NCBI RefSeq assembly: GCF_025370935.1
Contig: NC_133496.1
Location: 7,414,683 to 7,478,682, forward strand
Length of the DNA: 64,000 nt
Origin: Choristoneura fumiferana
Lineage: Eukaryota > Arthropoda > Insecta > Lepidoptera > Tortricidae
Direction: 5' to 3'
Numbering within the stretch: position 1 is the stretch's first letter; the number at the start of each line of letters is the position of its first letter. The notes under the pieces are model-generated. The model was not told the origin of the DNA. It ran no database searches and saw only the letters and a list, made by a program, of their open reading frames with translations. Of this stretch, positions 21,223 through 32,035 are shown one piece after another. Position numbers and translations under genes: made by a program.

Positions 21223-21620
21223 ACTGTCAAAGTCAAAGTCGAAATATCTTTATTCAATTTAGGCTTTAACGAGCACTTATAAATGTCGAAAATACAAACT
21301 GAGACATGGATGCACAGAAAAACCAGAAAAAGAGACCAGCGCTGGGAATCGAACCCAGGTCCTCAGCGATCCTGACCTGGGCCTGGGTTCGATTCCCAGC
21401 GCTGGTCTCTTTTTCTGGTTTTTCTGTGCATCCATGTCTCAGTTTGTATTTTCGATATGGTTTCACGGGATACCCGTAAAAGTAACAAATTTGGAGTTGA
21501 AATAAAAAATACAAAAAGACTCCAAATAACCAATCACTTATAAATGTCAAAAAAAAACTACCACCGGTTCGGAAAAACCTCTGTTGAATTGTTGTGAATC
21601 CGGCAAGAAACTCAACGAGG
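21223..21620 (-). mobile_element. LINE 3' untranslated fragment, interrupted
   Basis: On the minus strand it reads CCTCGTTGAGTTTCTTGCCG, TTTTCCGAACCGGTGG, GACATTTATAAGTG, TTGAATAAAGATATTTCGAC and TTTGACTTTGAC repeats, the same end as 42443-42510 and 52524-52596. A retroposed palindrome (21288-21534) splits it. Confidence 0.7.
21288..21534. mobile_element. Retroposed element containing a 74-bp perfect palindrome
   Basis: Bases 21286-21359 and 21382-21455 are exact reverse complements of 74 bases, with a 22-base loop. Each arm carries a tRNA B-box-like block (GGGTTCGATTCCC). The insertion is flanked by an exact 14-base duplication, CACTTATAAATGTC, at 21274-21287 and 21535-21548, so it entered by target-site-duplicating retroposition. 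The unpaired right part (21456-21534) is AT-rich and partly self-complementary (TTTGGAGT against ACTCCAAA). Confidence 0.8.
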
Positions 21621-24065
21621 TATATATTTTGTTTAAATAGATTTACAATATTATTAAATGATATCTATACATCACAAGTATTTAACACAACTTTCTTTTT
21701 AACACAGTAGGTTCGCAATTTGAAGGGATCGCTAATGCGGATCGGAATTATTTCCAAATATCCCTGTCCATGATATAATCATTAACTTTATAATACGCCT
21801 TAGATATTAATGTCTTCTTGGCAATAGATCTGAATTTTGTATCCATTCATTAGATTAAGTTTATTGATTACATAACAAATGTCAAGCACAGAAACAAAAA
21901 ATAATAATTTAACAATGGCTTTCAAATAAAAAAATAGATAATAACTAAAATGGTTGAATAAATCAAATAAAAAAAAAGAAACACAAGCTGAAATTGATTT
22001 CAATGGAATATACATGTATGATTTATTTTAACGATTCACTTCTAATCTTAATTTAATCAACTTTCAATACTCAAATTGACTTGAAACTTGGTGCAGGAAT
22101 AGATTTCCGACGGCAATGTTTTAAAAAATATTAATTAAGTAAGTAAATAAACAGATACGGCATCATATCTGTCACATGAGATTACAGGAACTTACTAGAG
22201 AGTGGTTTGCTAAACTACATAATATATTTCGTAATATGAATAAGAAGTAAATCTCAATTTTTTTATCATCGATATTTTTCACGTGAAAGATTTATTCTCA
22301 CACTAACAATTATTTATTAAAAAGAAGACAAAAACTTAATTATAAACTAAACTTAAAGTACAAAGTAAGAACGTCATCGTTTTTTTTTTGCCACAGACAT
22401 TGACCCTAGAACATTTCTATTAAAATTCATAATATCAACTTCATTTCCATAACTGTACCTACCTCTAACTAACGTGCACCCTATTCTAAATAGGACAAGT
22501 AGGCGTTTCAAAAAATAAATCATCTAAAGTAATGTGAACATGTCAACAATATTCACGCCAACAGTGGACATAAGGCGCGGCTCTGCGACATTGGTATCAT
22601 GCAAGAATGTTTAATTACTTCGGACAGTAAATTAACCACGAATAATTAACCCCAAGAATAAAAATGTCGTTTTCACATGACAATTAATGCTATCGCAATT
22701 TCTTTCAATTAATTCTAACAACTTGTTTGTTTTGCTTTAGTTGGTTTCAACACGCGAGTTTTGGGTAGTTTGATCTTATTTCAGCTGAAAGGTCAATGTC
22801 AGTGACAATAGTAAACGATCTGACGAAAGCGTGTTTTAAAATCATTAGCGGTCACGCGATTAGACGTGTTTTTGATTAGGTAAATGGTTCGTCGGACAGT
22901 ACAGTCCACTACAAAGATCTTCGACCAAAGATATAGAAATATGTACACACCTTAAGTAAGCTAATATTAGTCTTGTATATATTTTTTTTGTTTTATTTTT
23001 ATTTTTAGGGGGATGCCTTTGTGCAGCAGTGGACGTCTTCTGGCTAATAATGATGGTGATACATATTTTCGTAACTTTGGCCACATCGATCATTTTGTAG
23101 TTGACCGTACGACGGAAGTCGTCGTTGAAATCGTCGTGGTATCATGTTTCAATACCCTTTACCTTTTATTGTATGGATTACAATGCAAGTATGGTCAAAA
23201 ACAGGTACAGTCAGCAAAAAACGTGTATTAGGAAGGAGAATTTCGACAGAAACTTGTTAAAGCGACCGTTTCGCTTACTATTTTCATGCGTGTTTTCATG
23301 TATTTTTTTTGGTTTATTTGTGATTAGTTGTGGAAATTTTATTTTATTTATGTGTCTTCCGTATTAATATAAATATATTCTATTCACTAATTAGTGAATG
23401 AATGTTTTCTTTCTTTCTTTCTCAACCGTACAAAATTATGATGATGATGGGTAAAATTTTACTTGCACGATTTGAAGAGATCTTACATGTATGCATTCTT
23501 ACTTACATACGACCATTGCAATTTGTTAAGATTTTTTTTAAATATACTTACGAAAACTATAAGTCAAAAATCTTACGACAACCATACGATGACGGCAGCA
23601 GATAAACCAGCTTACCAAACAGCTTCACGGATCGTTACGGTCCCTGTGGTGGTTTCTGCGACGATTCGATTGCCCCAAATAAACGACAGACTAAAGGGGA
23701 CGTCTCTGGGGACGGTTGGCTGTAGTGTTGGACTTTACAAGCGACTTAACCTGTTTGAGAGTTACGTAATCAATAACCACACAGACATAGACAATTACCA
23801 CGATACATTGCTAAAGCCTACTCTATTCAACCCCTAAGTATGTAAAACCACTCCAGCACTTGTCGTACCTAGTCTATCCATGGTCGCAATTTTTTTTCGA
23901 ATTCAAATGATTCTTTACTTTTAAATTAGTTATATAGCACGCAATTAACTGAATTGATGAAAATTTTGTGCAAAATGAATTTTGAAATTTACTGTGACAA
24001 TTTTAGTAAGTACATAGGTACCTAATTAATATCATGTTATCAATTGACCTTGTCCTAAACTAAAC
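21621..24065. other. Mostly unassigned; short LINE 3' scrap at 23010-23062
   Basis: The only recognised piece is 23010-23062 (+), GGGGGATGCCTTTGTGCAGC followed by the TGGACGTC block and AATGATGGTGATA, a LINE 3' end of the 5419 family. Open frames at 23101, 23402 and 23463 run through AT-rich sequence and have no recognisable domain. A TTTC tetranucleotide run is at about 23408-23422. Confidence 0.5.
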
Positions 24066-24067
24066 TA

Positions 24068-25397
24068 AAAACTGGAATTCAAGACCAAAAAACCTACGAC
24101 AGATATGTCACTGTCAAATCTGTCAATGTCACTTCTGTCACTGTTAAATAAACTTTTCAGGTTTCGCCAACCTTTTTTAACAGTGATCACAAAATTCTAT
24201 ATTGCTCTCGTGTCTGACATTTTTTAATGCGCAAGTTGTCTCCGCGATGTTTCCGGAATTTTGCTATCAAATTGCAAAAACTACAATCACCGTACAACGT
24301 GAAGAAAAATAATATATTTATCTTTAATTTAACTGACATTGGCCCAAGCCTTAAGGCCGCCATTGAGGGGAATCATATTAACCTTTTTTAATATGATTCT
24401 TTGTATTGTTATTAAATAAGGATTTTGTGAAAAAAAAGTATTTACTAACTTATTTTCAACTCTCAACTAACATTGAGACAATTTTATTGTAAGGAACATA
24501 AACAGGATAAGGTTGCGTTGTTCTACCACAGTGTAGTCCTGAATATTTATTTTATTCCGTTTTTTCATATTTGTTGTTATGGCCACAACAGAATACATTA
24601 TCTGTGAAAATGTCAACTGCCATGGTTTATGTTATGAGATACAGCCTAATGACAGAAGGACAACTGAGTCTTAGTAATAGGTTTTATCCATTGGGTGCGG
24701 AACTCTAAAAACAGCGCTCTAGTTAGTCAAGCACTTACATACATACATAATACGAGACAAATGCTCTATGCAAGATATAAGAGGCCTCATATTAAATCAC
24801 AGGATAGGAATTTGAAAACTTTAAATTAAATATTTTTTTAACAGTTTTTTCTTTATTCAAACTCCTTATCTCCATCACTAATGTCCGAATTACTATCAGT
24901 AATGTCGGAGTCTGATTCTCTTACATGAATAACAAATTTATCCACAACTCCAGTAATTAATCCGTCCAGTTTGCACATCTCATCTTCTACTTTTATGACG
25001 TGGTCTATACGTATACAAGACTGCCACCTTTGCGGTGTCACCTCCCGGAGGCCTTCATGAAATAGCTCTCTGACCTCTGCCAGTTTAAACGTCTTGGTTT
25101 TTCAAACATTAGTTTGATTTTATTTTATGCACCAAAAGATATGAATACCTGAAGAAATACAAGCACAATACCAGTTTTTCAACCAAAAATTACGAAATGT
25201 TTAAGTTTTTATTCAGGCGTCTAGTATTTATGTAAAAGTAAGTAAACAAAATTACTTCTTTAAATTATAGAATCGAAATTACTAATAAAAAGAATATTCT
25301 ATCGTGTGTGTTAAAAAAAAAGGAATGTACTATTGTACACACATTTTATTTCAGTGGCAACATTGTCGTAGATTTTTTGGTCTTGAATTCCAGTTTT
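24068..25397. mobile_element. DNA transposon with 34-base terminal inverted repeats
   Basis: Bases 24068-24101 and 25364-25397 are inverted copies with one mismatch (AAAACTGGAATTCAAGACC start). Both ends abut TA (24066-24067 and 25398-25399), consistent with a TA duplication as in the Tc1/mariner/pogo group. Subterminal TGTCA/TGTCACT repeats follow the left end. The interior carries a transposase remnant on the minus strand (24853-25097). The element is 1.33 kb and non-autonomous. Confidence 0.8.
24853..25097 (-). pseudogene. Transposase C-terminal remnant
   Basis: The minus-strand frame reads LAEVRELFHEGLREVTPQRW, CIRIDHVIKVEDEM, then an acidic Ser/Asp tail. A Trp, a spaced HVIK-E and an acidic tail recall the C-terminus of insect transposase-like proteins with a DDE endonuclease, but the catalytic part is absent. 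It is preceded by a TGA in frame and is about 80 codons long. Confidence 0.45.
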
Positions 25398-26244
25398 TAA
25401 TTTAAGCAAAGCTTGTACTATCATAGTACCATGATACCCAGGTGAAGAAATCTGTATACTTACTCGTACACCTTAAAATAATTCAATGGTATATGAAGTC
25501 CACGTCTTTTTCAACCGATTACAAAAAAGGAGGATTCTCAATTTGTATGTATATTTTTTATGTCAACAATACACAGAACAATATAAAGCAAAGGTTGCAG
25601 AGAGAGCTAAGGTCACAGCGGTGCTTTTGGGTGGCAATATTAAAGACATCATAGATTTCAAAATCTAACTTTATTTCGTCGCTCTCAGGACCCTACATAA
25701 TAAAAATACAGTTAGCCAAAAGTTGAGAGTTTTGTTCTTCACTACTTAGGTCGCATTTCCATGTACAGATACCAAGATTGCAGAGTCACATATAAATTTA
25801 TACTGCGTACAATGTAATGTACTTACGAAACACAGACGTGTTGCCGCGAAATATAATTATTATTAAGAATTTGATTTACATTTATCATTTACACGTTTAA
25901 TAGAAAACAAAGATTTGCTGAAACTAAAACATACAAATGCAAAATTATACACTGATTCAGAACATTTTGTCAAATTATTCTATTTAATAACTTTTAAATG
26001 GCAAAACATGGCATGAATTCTAACTATTCAAGAATATCAACGGATACATCTTGTTATTAACATCTAAAACATTGGAAAGAAAGTTCCATTAATATAATAT
26101 GTGATATATACACAAACACCTATATTACAAGAGGCATTTCTTGTAAGTCTGTAAGCGGCTTTATAATTATTTGTAGCAAGCCCAATTTGACGGGCATGTG
26201 TGTAGGTATGCTGCCATTTGATTGGTTGCTATCGATATGTGAGT
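25398..26244. other. No gene; repeat-end fragment at 25515-25560
   Basis: At 25515-25560 (+) TCAACCGATTACAAAAAAGG starts a fragment of the family at 9895-10163. Nothing else recognised. Confidence 0.5.
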
Positions 26245-26654
26245 TAGGGATGGCCATTCTTTCCAGAAAAGAAAAGATCGATTCTCGAATTCATTCGGAT
26301 CGAGTCCTCAAAACTCTATTTAAAAAAAAACAATTCTCCATAAAAATCGATCTTTTCTCGATTTGATTTTGGAGTTCGTAATTTCAGTATAATCTTAAAT
26401 CCAAACAAGAAAAAATAAAAAGGACATCTTAAGCTTAAAGCTGGAAAATTCTACTCTCCTACTAAATACACACGCACGATAAGAAGTTCTAATATCAAAA
26501 AAATAGTTACTAATACATCACGATTCGAGGTTTCCGATCTTCAAGACCGAAACATAGCTTCACTAGATCGTTTCAGTACTCTATGTAAAAAAATGATCTT
26601 TTTGGTTGAGAAAAAATCATTCTTCGATTAATCGACCTCAGATCGCCATCCCTA
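26245..26654. mobile_element. hAT-like MITE, TAGGGATGGC ends
   Basis: Begins TAGGGATGGCCAT and ends ATCGCCATCCCTA, an inverted pair typical of hAT elements. Inside are repeated ATCGATCTTTT and ATGATCTTTTT blocks. A convincing 8-base target duplication was not found, so the family call is tentative. Confidence 0.6.
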
Positions 26655-27336
26655 GTATGTTATTAAGCCGCATACACATCTTCTATTTTATGGTCTCAAA
26701 AAGAGAAAGGATATACAGAAATGAAATTTCACTATTACTCAATGATTACATCAAATCGAATGAACGAACTGTAGACTTATTATTTTTCCAAGCGTAGTTT
26801 CCCCACACGGTATCTGCGAATCATATTCATCTACAATTTATTTTATATTAAACTTATACGCTTCAACATTCAATGGCACACAGTTAGAGACTTATTAAAC
26901 TTTGTTGATGTATAAACGTCAATTAATAATATTTATAAGTTTTTCTGTGTGACTTTGAGTGTTATATTTACTATTTAAAATATTTCTAATAAATTATCTT
27001 TTAACAATTATATGTACATTACTGAATACTTTTTTTATACACATTCCCAGATTATTTTACTTAAATTTAATTTACAATACGAAATAATAGCAAGTTCATC
27101 AAATTAGTAAAAAAAAGAAATGAATTGACTGGTATACGTATTGAAGTTTAAATTATTAAGCAAGGTGTCATTTTTTGCAAAGGTCCAGTCTGTCTAAAAT
27201 TAATTTCTGTACTCGTATCAAATTATAAATAGGACTGTTTTAATGATTTAAGGGTTGCTTTGCGGAGGTAATAAACTAAAATCTGGAGGAGAACCCAAGT
27301 AAAATGTTGAAGTTCAATAAAACTGTTCTGGATGAT
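26655..27336. other. No recognised feature
   Basis: AT-rich; nothing supported. Confidence 0.5.
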
Positions 27337-27566
27337 ACATATAGCCTAGTGGTCTGACCCATGGCCTCTCAAACGGAGTGCCTCAGGTTTGAATCCGGAC
27401 TCACACCTGTGAGTTGCGAAATATTTGCCATGAGCGTTTCGGTGCAGGAAAACATCGTGAGAAAACCTGCATGAGCAAAGAAATATGGTGTGTACATTTT
27501 ACAATTCGCGCTGCGTGCGCTCTCATGGGAACTACAGCTCTCTTAGTCTGAGGGACGTGTATAGAT
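27337..27566 (+). mobile_element. tRNA-derived SINE, old copy
   Basis: A diverged relative of 62273-62588: TAGCCTAGTGGTCTGACC (A-box region), GGTTTGAATCC (B box), GGAAAACATCGTGAGAAAAC and a short GAGGGACGTGTATAG end. No GAT tail remains. Confidence 0.7.
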
Positions 27567-27858
27567 CAGAGACGAAAACTGGATACCTAATTCCGTGGAC
27601 GAGTTTTAGCAGACTACAATGACCTGGTAAGTACAAGGTTAGGTTAGTTGGATTATGAACGCCCCTGTAAAGCTATTTTTATTGGAATTTTTGGTTGTCC
27701 AAGCTGTACGCAAGACCGACAGTAGGTATGCTAGTTTCGGAGCATTCCATGACATGTGCATTTTTAACACAAAAATAAATGTTTTATCTCTTTAAAATCA
27801 CCCCTTTGACGCTATACACTTTTGAACATCGACCGATGTAAAGGAAACATTTAAAAAA

Positions 27859-27860
27859 AA

Positions 27861-27888
<28 letters not shown>
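27859..27888. repeat. (AC) microsatellite
   Basis: A pure AC tract of about 30 bases after an A run. Confidence 0.9.
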
Positions 27889-27891
<3 letters not shown>

Positions 27892-29145
27892 GACAATTTC
27901 AAAATTGTGAAAAATTAACATCGGTGTTCAGTAAAACTAACCCAACCATCTGTTGTAATGTTTCATATTCATTTTTGAAACATTGTACAAGTGTTATATA
28001 AAACAAAACAATAATACGAGTTCATAATTATGAAATTAAAAAAATACTATTCATCGGGCGGTGCCAATTTCTTATTTATATTGATGTCTATTAATTATTA
28101 TTTGCAAAAAAATATTAAATGGGCTGAAACTCAAAAACAGATGTTTATCCAGATTATACGACTAAATATTCTATGTAATCGTTTTTTCGTCCCAGTAAAC
28201 CCTCACATAGCAAATGTTATAAAAATCGATAAAGTCGTTTATGAAATCCACAAAATAAAGAATCACTCTAAACAGATTAAAAGATCGATAGATTTTGAAG
28301 AAGAAACACATTTTTACTTAACTATCGGCATTTGTAACAGAGTGAAAATAATCAATTTTAAAAAGATAAGTATAATCTGTATGTAAACTCTTTATTGTAC
28401 AAAATAAGGTTTTATACTTTATGTATTTAATTTAAATAAGAAAATAACATTAAATGGATAGACACATACTTAAAAACACAATACAAGATACAAGAATATG
28501 ATAGGAAACAAAATAAATAAAACATACATAAATATACCTAAATATAAAAAGAAAACACCATCTAAGAGGCCCTCCTGCGGCATAGACCCCACACACTGGC
28601 GGCATTACCTCTCTGTAAAGTCAGAGAAATTCGCTGGGATAATATTGTATTTTCAATAAATATGGCAAACAATTTGATATATTATATGATTTATATGATT
28701 ATACCTAAAACCAGGAAACAATTATTAACAAACGCAAACGATACAAGGTAGTGTTTCTATAACTACTATCACATGGATTATAATACTTTTGGCTACTAAT
28801 TTAAATGTCAATAAGTTAAACACCGTCCAATTATTTACAAATTAACACATTTCAAATTCACAACAGTTTTTAAAAACATCCTTTACATTATATCTTTGGT
28901 CAATCCGAAACATCTTAAATAATTAGAACCTTACAACCAACCCGATGGTTTCTTACATATTTAACCTATTATCCTACGTTATTAGACGATCACAAATCAA
29001 TTAACAAGTAATAACGACTAGTATATTAAAATTATAACAACGAAAACACTGTTAGACCTTGGCTTACTCTTAGGCTTATTATCGTAAAAAGTCTTAATTA
29101 GATCACAGTATCTAGGTCTCGCGTATCGACCTCCGGCATTGACAA
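27889..29145. other. Downstream flank and probable 3' untranslated region of 5-HT7
   Basis: Lies 3' of the receptor gene, which reads leftwards. The 3' untranslated region should occupy part of it; TTTATT (minus-strand AATAAA) occurs at about 28389, inside a LINE-tail-like ACTCTTTATTGTAC. The 118-codon plus-strand frame at 28030 is AT-rich, antisense to the gene and matches nothing I know. Confidence 0.45.
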
Positions 29146-29883
29146 TCATAGAAAACTCTCCGAGGCTCGTGCCTCGTCCCGATCTGCGGTAGACACTATC
29201 TCCACACCTTCATCATAGTTCTGCACCTTTGTGGTATTCACGCAATAATGATGATCAGGATCTCCGTATTGGCTATGGTAAAATTCCTCCCGCATCATGT
29301 GATTCAAATTCGAACATCTGAAGAACAGTATCTCCTGAAACGGCTTCCTAAAATCTCTATTTAACGTTGCGTAAATTATAGGGTTAAGCAAACTATTTAT
29401 GTAACCTAGCCACAAGAATAGCCCACTCACGGCGTCTGGAATTGTGCCCTCTTCAACAAAAGGCCGTATTAGTGCGAGTACAAAGAAAGGCAACCAGCAA
29501 ATAACGAATGCTGACATTATAATCCCGAGCGTAGTAGACGCCTTGCGCTCTTTAGCTAGTTGGAAGCGTAGTTTCTTCTGGTGTGGCGACTGGGATGGAT
29601 GCAACAAATCTTTAGCGATATGACTTTTATGAGCGAAGTTTGACAATGACGAACGAATTCGATTCGTAGCTGATTTACTCTCCAATGATGGCCGGCGTCT
29701 GTTGTTGGTGATTGGTAGCCTTATTTCTGGGGTATGCACCATTTGAGGAGTAGACCTATTGATGGTATGGATCGGTTTCGTTGGGGTTTTTGGCTGCTGC
29801 AGCATTGGACACTGCGATTCGTTAGATTTGCGCTGTCCACTGAAACATCTTCCTATGCTGTTTTCTGCTTTATCTACACTGCA
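29146..29883 (-). CDS. 5-HT7: Serotonin receptor 5-HT7, coding exon 2 (loop 3 to C-terminus)
   Basis: The 3' coding exon, 245 residues, entered through an acceptor ending TTACAG at 29884-29889, phase 0. It starts CSVDKAENS and encodes the end of intracellular loop 3, whose junction reads KKLRFQLAKERKASTTLG as in insect 5-HT7. Membrane segment 6 has CWLPFFVLALI, segment 7 has NSLLNPIIYATLN (NPxxY), and a helix-8 region RDFRKPFQEILFF follows. The C-terminus ends ESFL, a class-I-like PDZ ligand that I recall also ending the Drosophila protein. With exon 1 the protein is 584 residues, close to the Drosophila length. Identification as 5-HT7 rests on this segment plus exon 1; other amine receptors fit less well. 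Confidence 0.9.
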   Translation of the reverse strand, partial: CSVDKAENSIGRCFSGQRKSNESQCPMLQQPKTPTKPIHTINRSTPQMVHTPEIRLPITNNRRRPSLESKSATNRIRSSLSNFAHKSHIAKDLLHPSQSPHQKKLRFQLAKERKASTTLGIIMSAFVICWLPFFVLALIRPFVEEGTIPDAVSGLFLWLGYINSLLNPIIYATLNRDFRKPFQEILFFRCSNLNHMMREEFYHSQYGDPDHHYCVNTTKVQNYDEGVEIVSTADRDEARASESFL

Positions 29884-30620
29884 CTGTAACAAGGAAAATA
29901 CATATTGAATTGGGTAGTAGATCCCGGATGAAAAAATATTAATCTAGAAGTCTGCAAGTGAAATTATGAGAAAATATGGTACAGATAATTTTCTTTTGTC
30001 AATCAACCAAATTTCGTGCTAAAAAGTGTTGAACTTTAACTGGCTATGTCGTTATCATAATCATTTTCTGTTTAATTGACAAAACAAAAATTACATTTCC
30101 AATAGTTTTTGATAATCTAATTGACGAACGAATTCAGATTTTTTTAGGATACTAATAGCTTATTATCAATATGCCCCGAATCAAAAAACTGTTCCGTCAA
30201 AGATAAATATGGTCCATGTATGTTTAAGGGTATCTTGTTTACTTCTATGATACTTATTAAGGGACAAAAACATTAACTTTGAGAGTTTTTTAGTAACAGG
30301 GTAATTTCATTATTTAAAGTAGTTTTGAATGCTTTATATTCTCGAAAACATTAGGAGTTATTAATATATTGCAATATTCAAATCCAACTTGGGCTGATGG
30401 ATGTTTTTGTTGTCAACAATAAAAGGCGTACCTTACTGGAGAAAACCTTTTCCATTCACTCATTTTCCAAATACGATTCTGCCCCGCCTACGCTATAACT
30501 TTTCCATCCATCGTAAATATACTTTTCATCGCTAAGCTATTATGACTTGATTGGACATCAATCAATCTTCGACCGTCGTAACTAGGTCATATGTGTAAGC
30601 ATGCTTTATTTTATACTCAC
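29884..30620 (-). other. 5-HT7 intron, phase 0, 737 bases
   Basis: Donor ACA|GTGAGT (30615-30620 on the minus strand) and acceptor TTGTTACAG| at 29884 give an exact phase-0 join in intracellular loop 3. No repeat or open frame of note inside. Splicing is inferred, not observed. Confidence 0.8.
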
Positions 30621-31637
30621 TGTAGTATTAGTGCTGGCCATTGACCCTCGAGCTGCCGGTGGCGCAGGCTGGCTTCCTAAGAGCTTCGCTTCAGCCGCCC
30701 CACCATTTTTCACGTTGATTTCAAGGTAGCAGTGCGCTTCCAAGTGAGACTGTGCCCGTTTCTCATCCATAACAATTTTCCTTGCCGCACTAAATATCTT
30801 ATAGTACACGACAACCATCACCGACAGCGGCAAATAAAACGAACCAAAGGTTGCGTATATCTGGTAACCTTGGTTTTGCGACACGGAACATGATGTATCA
30901 GTCTTCTCGTTACCCAGTATCAGAACAGGTGGCAGCGATATGAAAGCAGCCCCCATCCATACTATGAATACACAGAAAAGCATTCTCTTAGGAGTTCTCT
31001 TTACGCCGTACTCTAGAGGCTTCGTGATCGCATAATATCTGTCTACGGAAATCATGCAGAGGTTTAAAATACTGGCTGCACAGGATAATACGTCGCTTGA
31101 TACCCAGAAATCGCAAACCACAGGTCCGAAAGGCCATGTTCCTAGTATGTCGTAAACCATTGCGACAGGCATAACCATTATCGCCACGCACAAATCGCTA
31201 ACAGCAAGTGATACTATCAGGTAATTACTCGGTCTCCTAAGTTTTCTCACTAAACAGACCGCAACGCAAACTAGAATATTCCCGACTACTGTTCCAAAGA
31301 TGACTACCATAAAAATAGCGACCATGAGAATTGTGACCGGCGTGGAATACTTGGTGTGCTTGATGCTGTTGTGAAGTGTGTTAATCACCGTGGAATTGTC
31401 ATCAAACAGCGTCCAATTGAAAGTGGAGTTGGGGTTGATAATGCTGAAGTCTACATTAAGAGTAGAGTCGTTGACGTCTATAGTAGCGAGGGCCACGTCT
31501 GCCGGCAGCACTAAAGACACCAGTATGAAAAGACACGAAGGTAAAGCAATGAAGCTAGGCAGTGAACCATGGCAGTTATGTCTTTGAGTCGCCATACGAG
31601 CCCCTGTGGGTGACGTTCGTTTTCTTGACGTTACCAT
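30621..31637 (-). CDS. 5-HT7: Serotonin receptor 5-HT7, coding exon 1 (N-terminus to loop 3)
   Basis: A class A G-protein-coupled receptor for serotonin; insect 5-HT7 receptors couple to Gs and raise cAMP. 339 codons. A hydrophobic leader (about 26-51) looks like a signal peptide, followed by N-glycosylation sites at N56, N70, N74 and N81. Landmarks: N120 in TM1, D148 in TM2, C175, the amine-binding D182 in TM3 (SSDVLSC), DRY at 199-201, W227 in TM4, C250 in loop 2, P270 in TM5. The stretches VRKLRRPSNYLIVSLAVSDL and ITKPLEYGVKRTPKRM are characteristic of insect 5-HT7. The start may be M1 or M15; M15 begins just upstream of the leader. Near the pocket, S181, S185 and A187 replace residues I expect to be Phe, Cys and Thr. 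Confidence 0.9.
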
Positions 31638-32035
31638 ACATTGGTTTCGATTTTCCCTGTTTGATATCCGCTTTCAATTGCGACCCATGTCACCTGATCT
31701 GACGAGATCGCTGAGTCAAGTTTGGAATATGAGCTCGTGCAGTCTCTCGCCTCTAGTGTGGCGGACTTGATTACGATTGAGAGCGGCTGTTAATTGACAT
31801 GTCGCTCCGTTCAGTTCTCCAATTTCAAGCATAGCCATTGGAAGTCGTGGTTGCGCCTTTGTTTCCTTTCCGTTTTTTGTAATAAGACTTGTTTTTGCTC
31901 GCGTTCGCCGTTAGATGCGATGTGGTAGGGTGTGTTGTTTTATTGCGTTTGGAAGTGGATCGAGAGGTTGCTAGTCCAATATCCCTTCTGCGGATTGCTT
32001 CATTAGTGCCGTTGATTGCCCAAGACAGCTTCCAT
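31638..32035 (-). promoter_or_regulatory. 5-HT7 5' leader with upstream ATGs and predicted splice acceptor
   Basis: A strong acceptor (TTTTCTTTTCTTTGCAG|ATG) ends at 32036, so the coding exon probably extends to 32035 with further 5' exons beyond. The leader holds a 10-codon upstream frame starting at 32035, a second 10-codon frame at 32003 whose ATG overlaps the first stop (TAATG), and an ATG at 31641 whose 21-codon frame overlaps the main start. This suggests translational control, but no transcript data support it. Confidence 0.5.

Noticed and set aside
23101..23837. Overlapping frames of 67-124 codons
   Set aside because: Three overlapping frames with no domain or codon signal; no splice context supporting an exon.
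28030..28386. 118-codon plus-strand frame
   Set aside because: AT-driven lysine/isoleucine composition, no domain, antisense to the 3' flank of 5-HT7.
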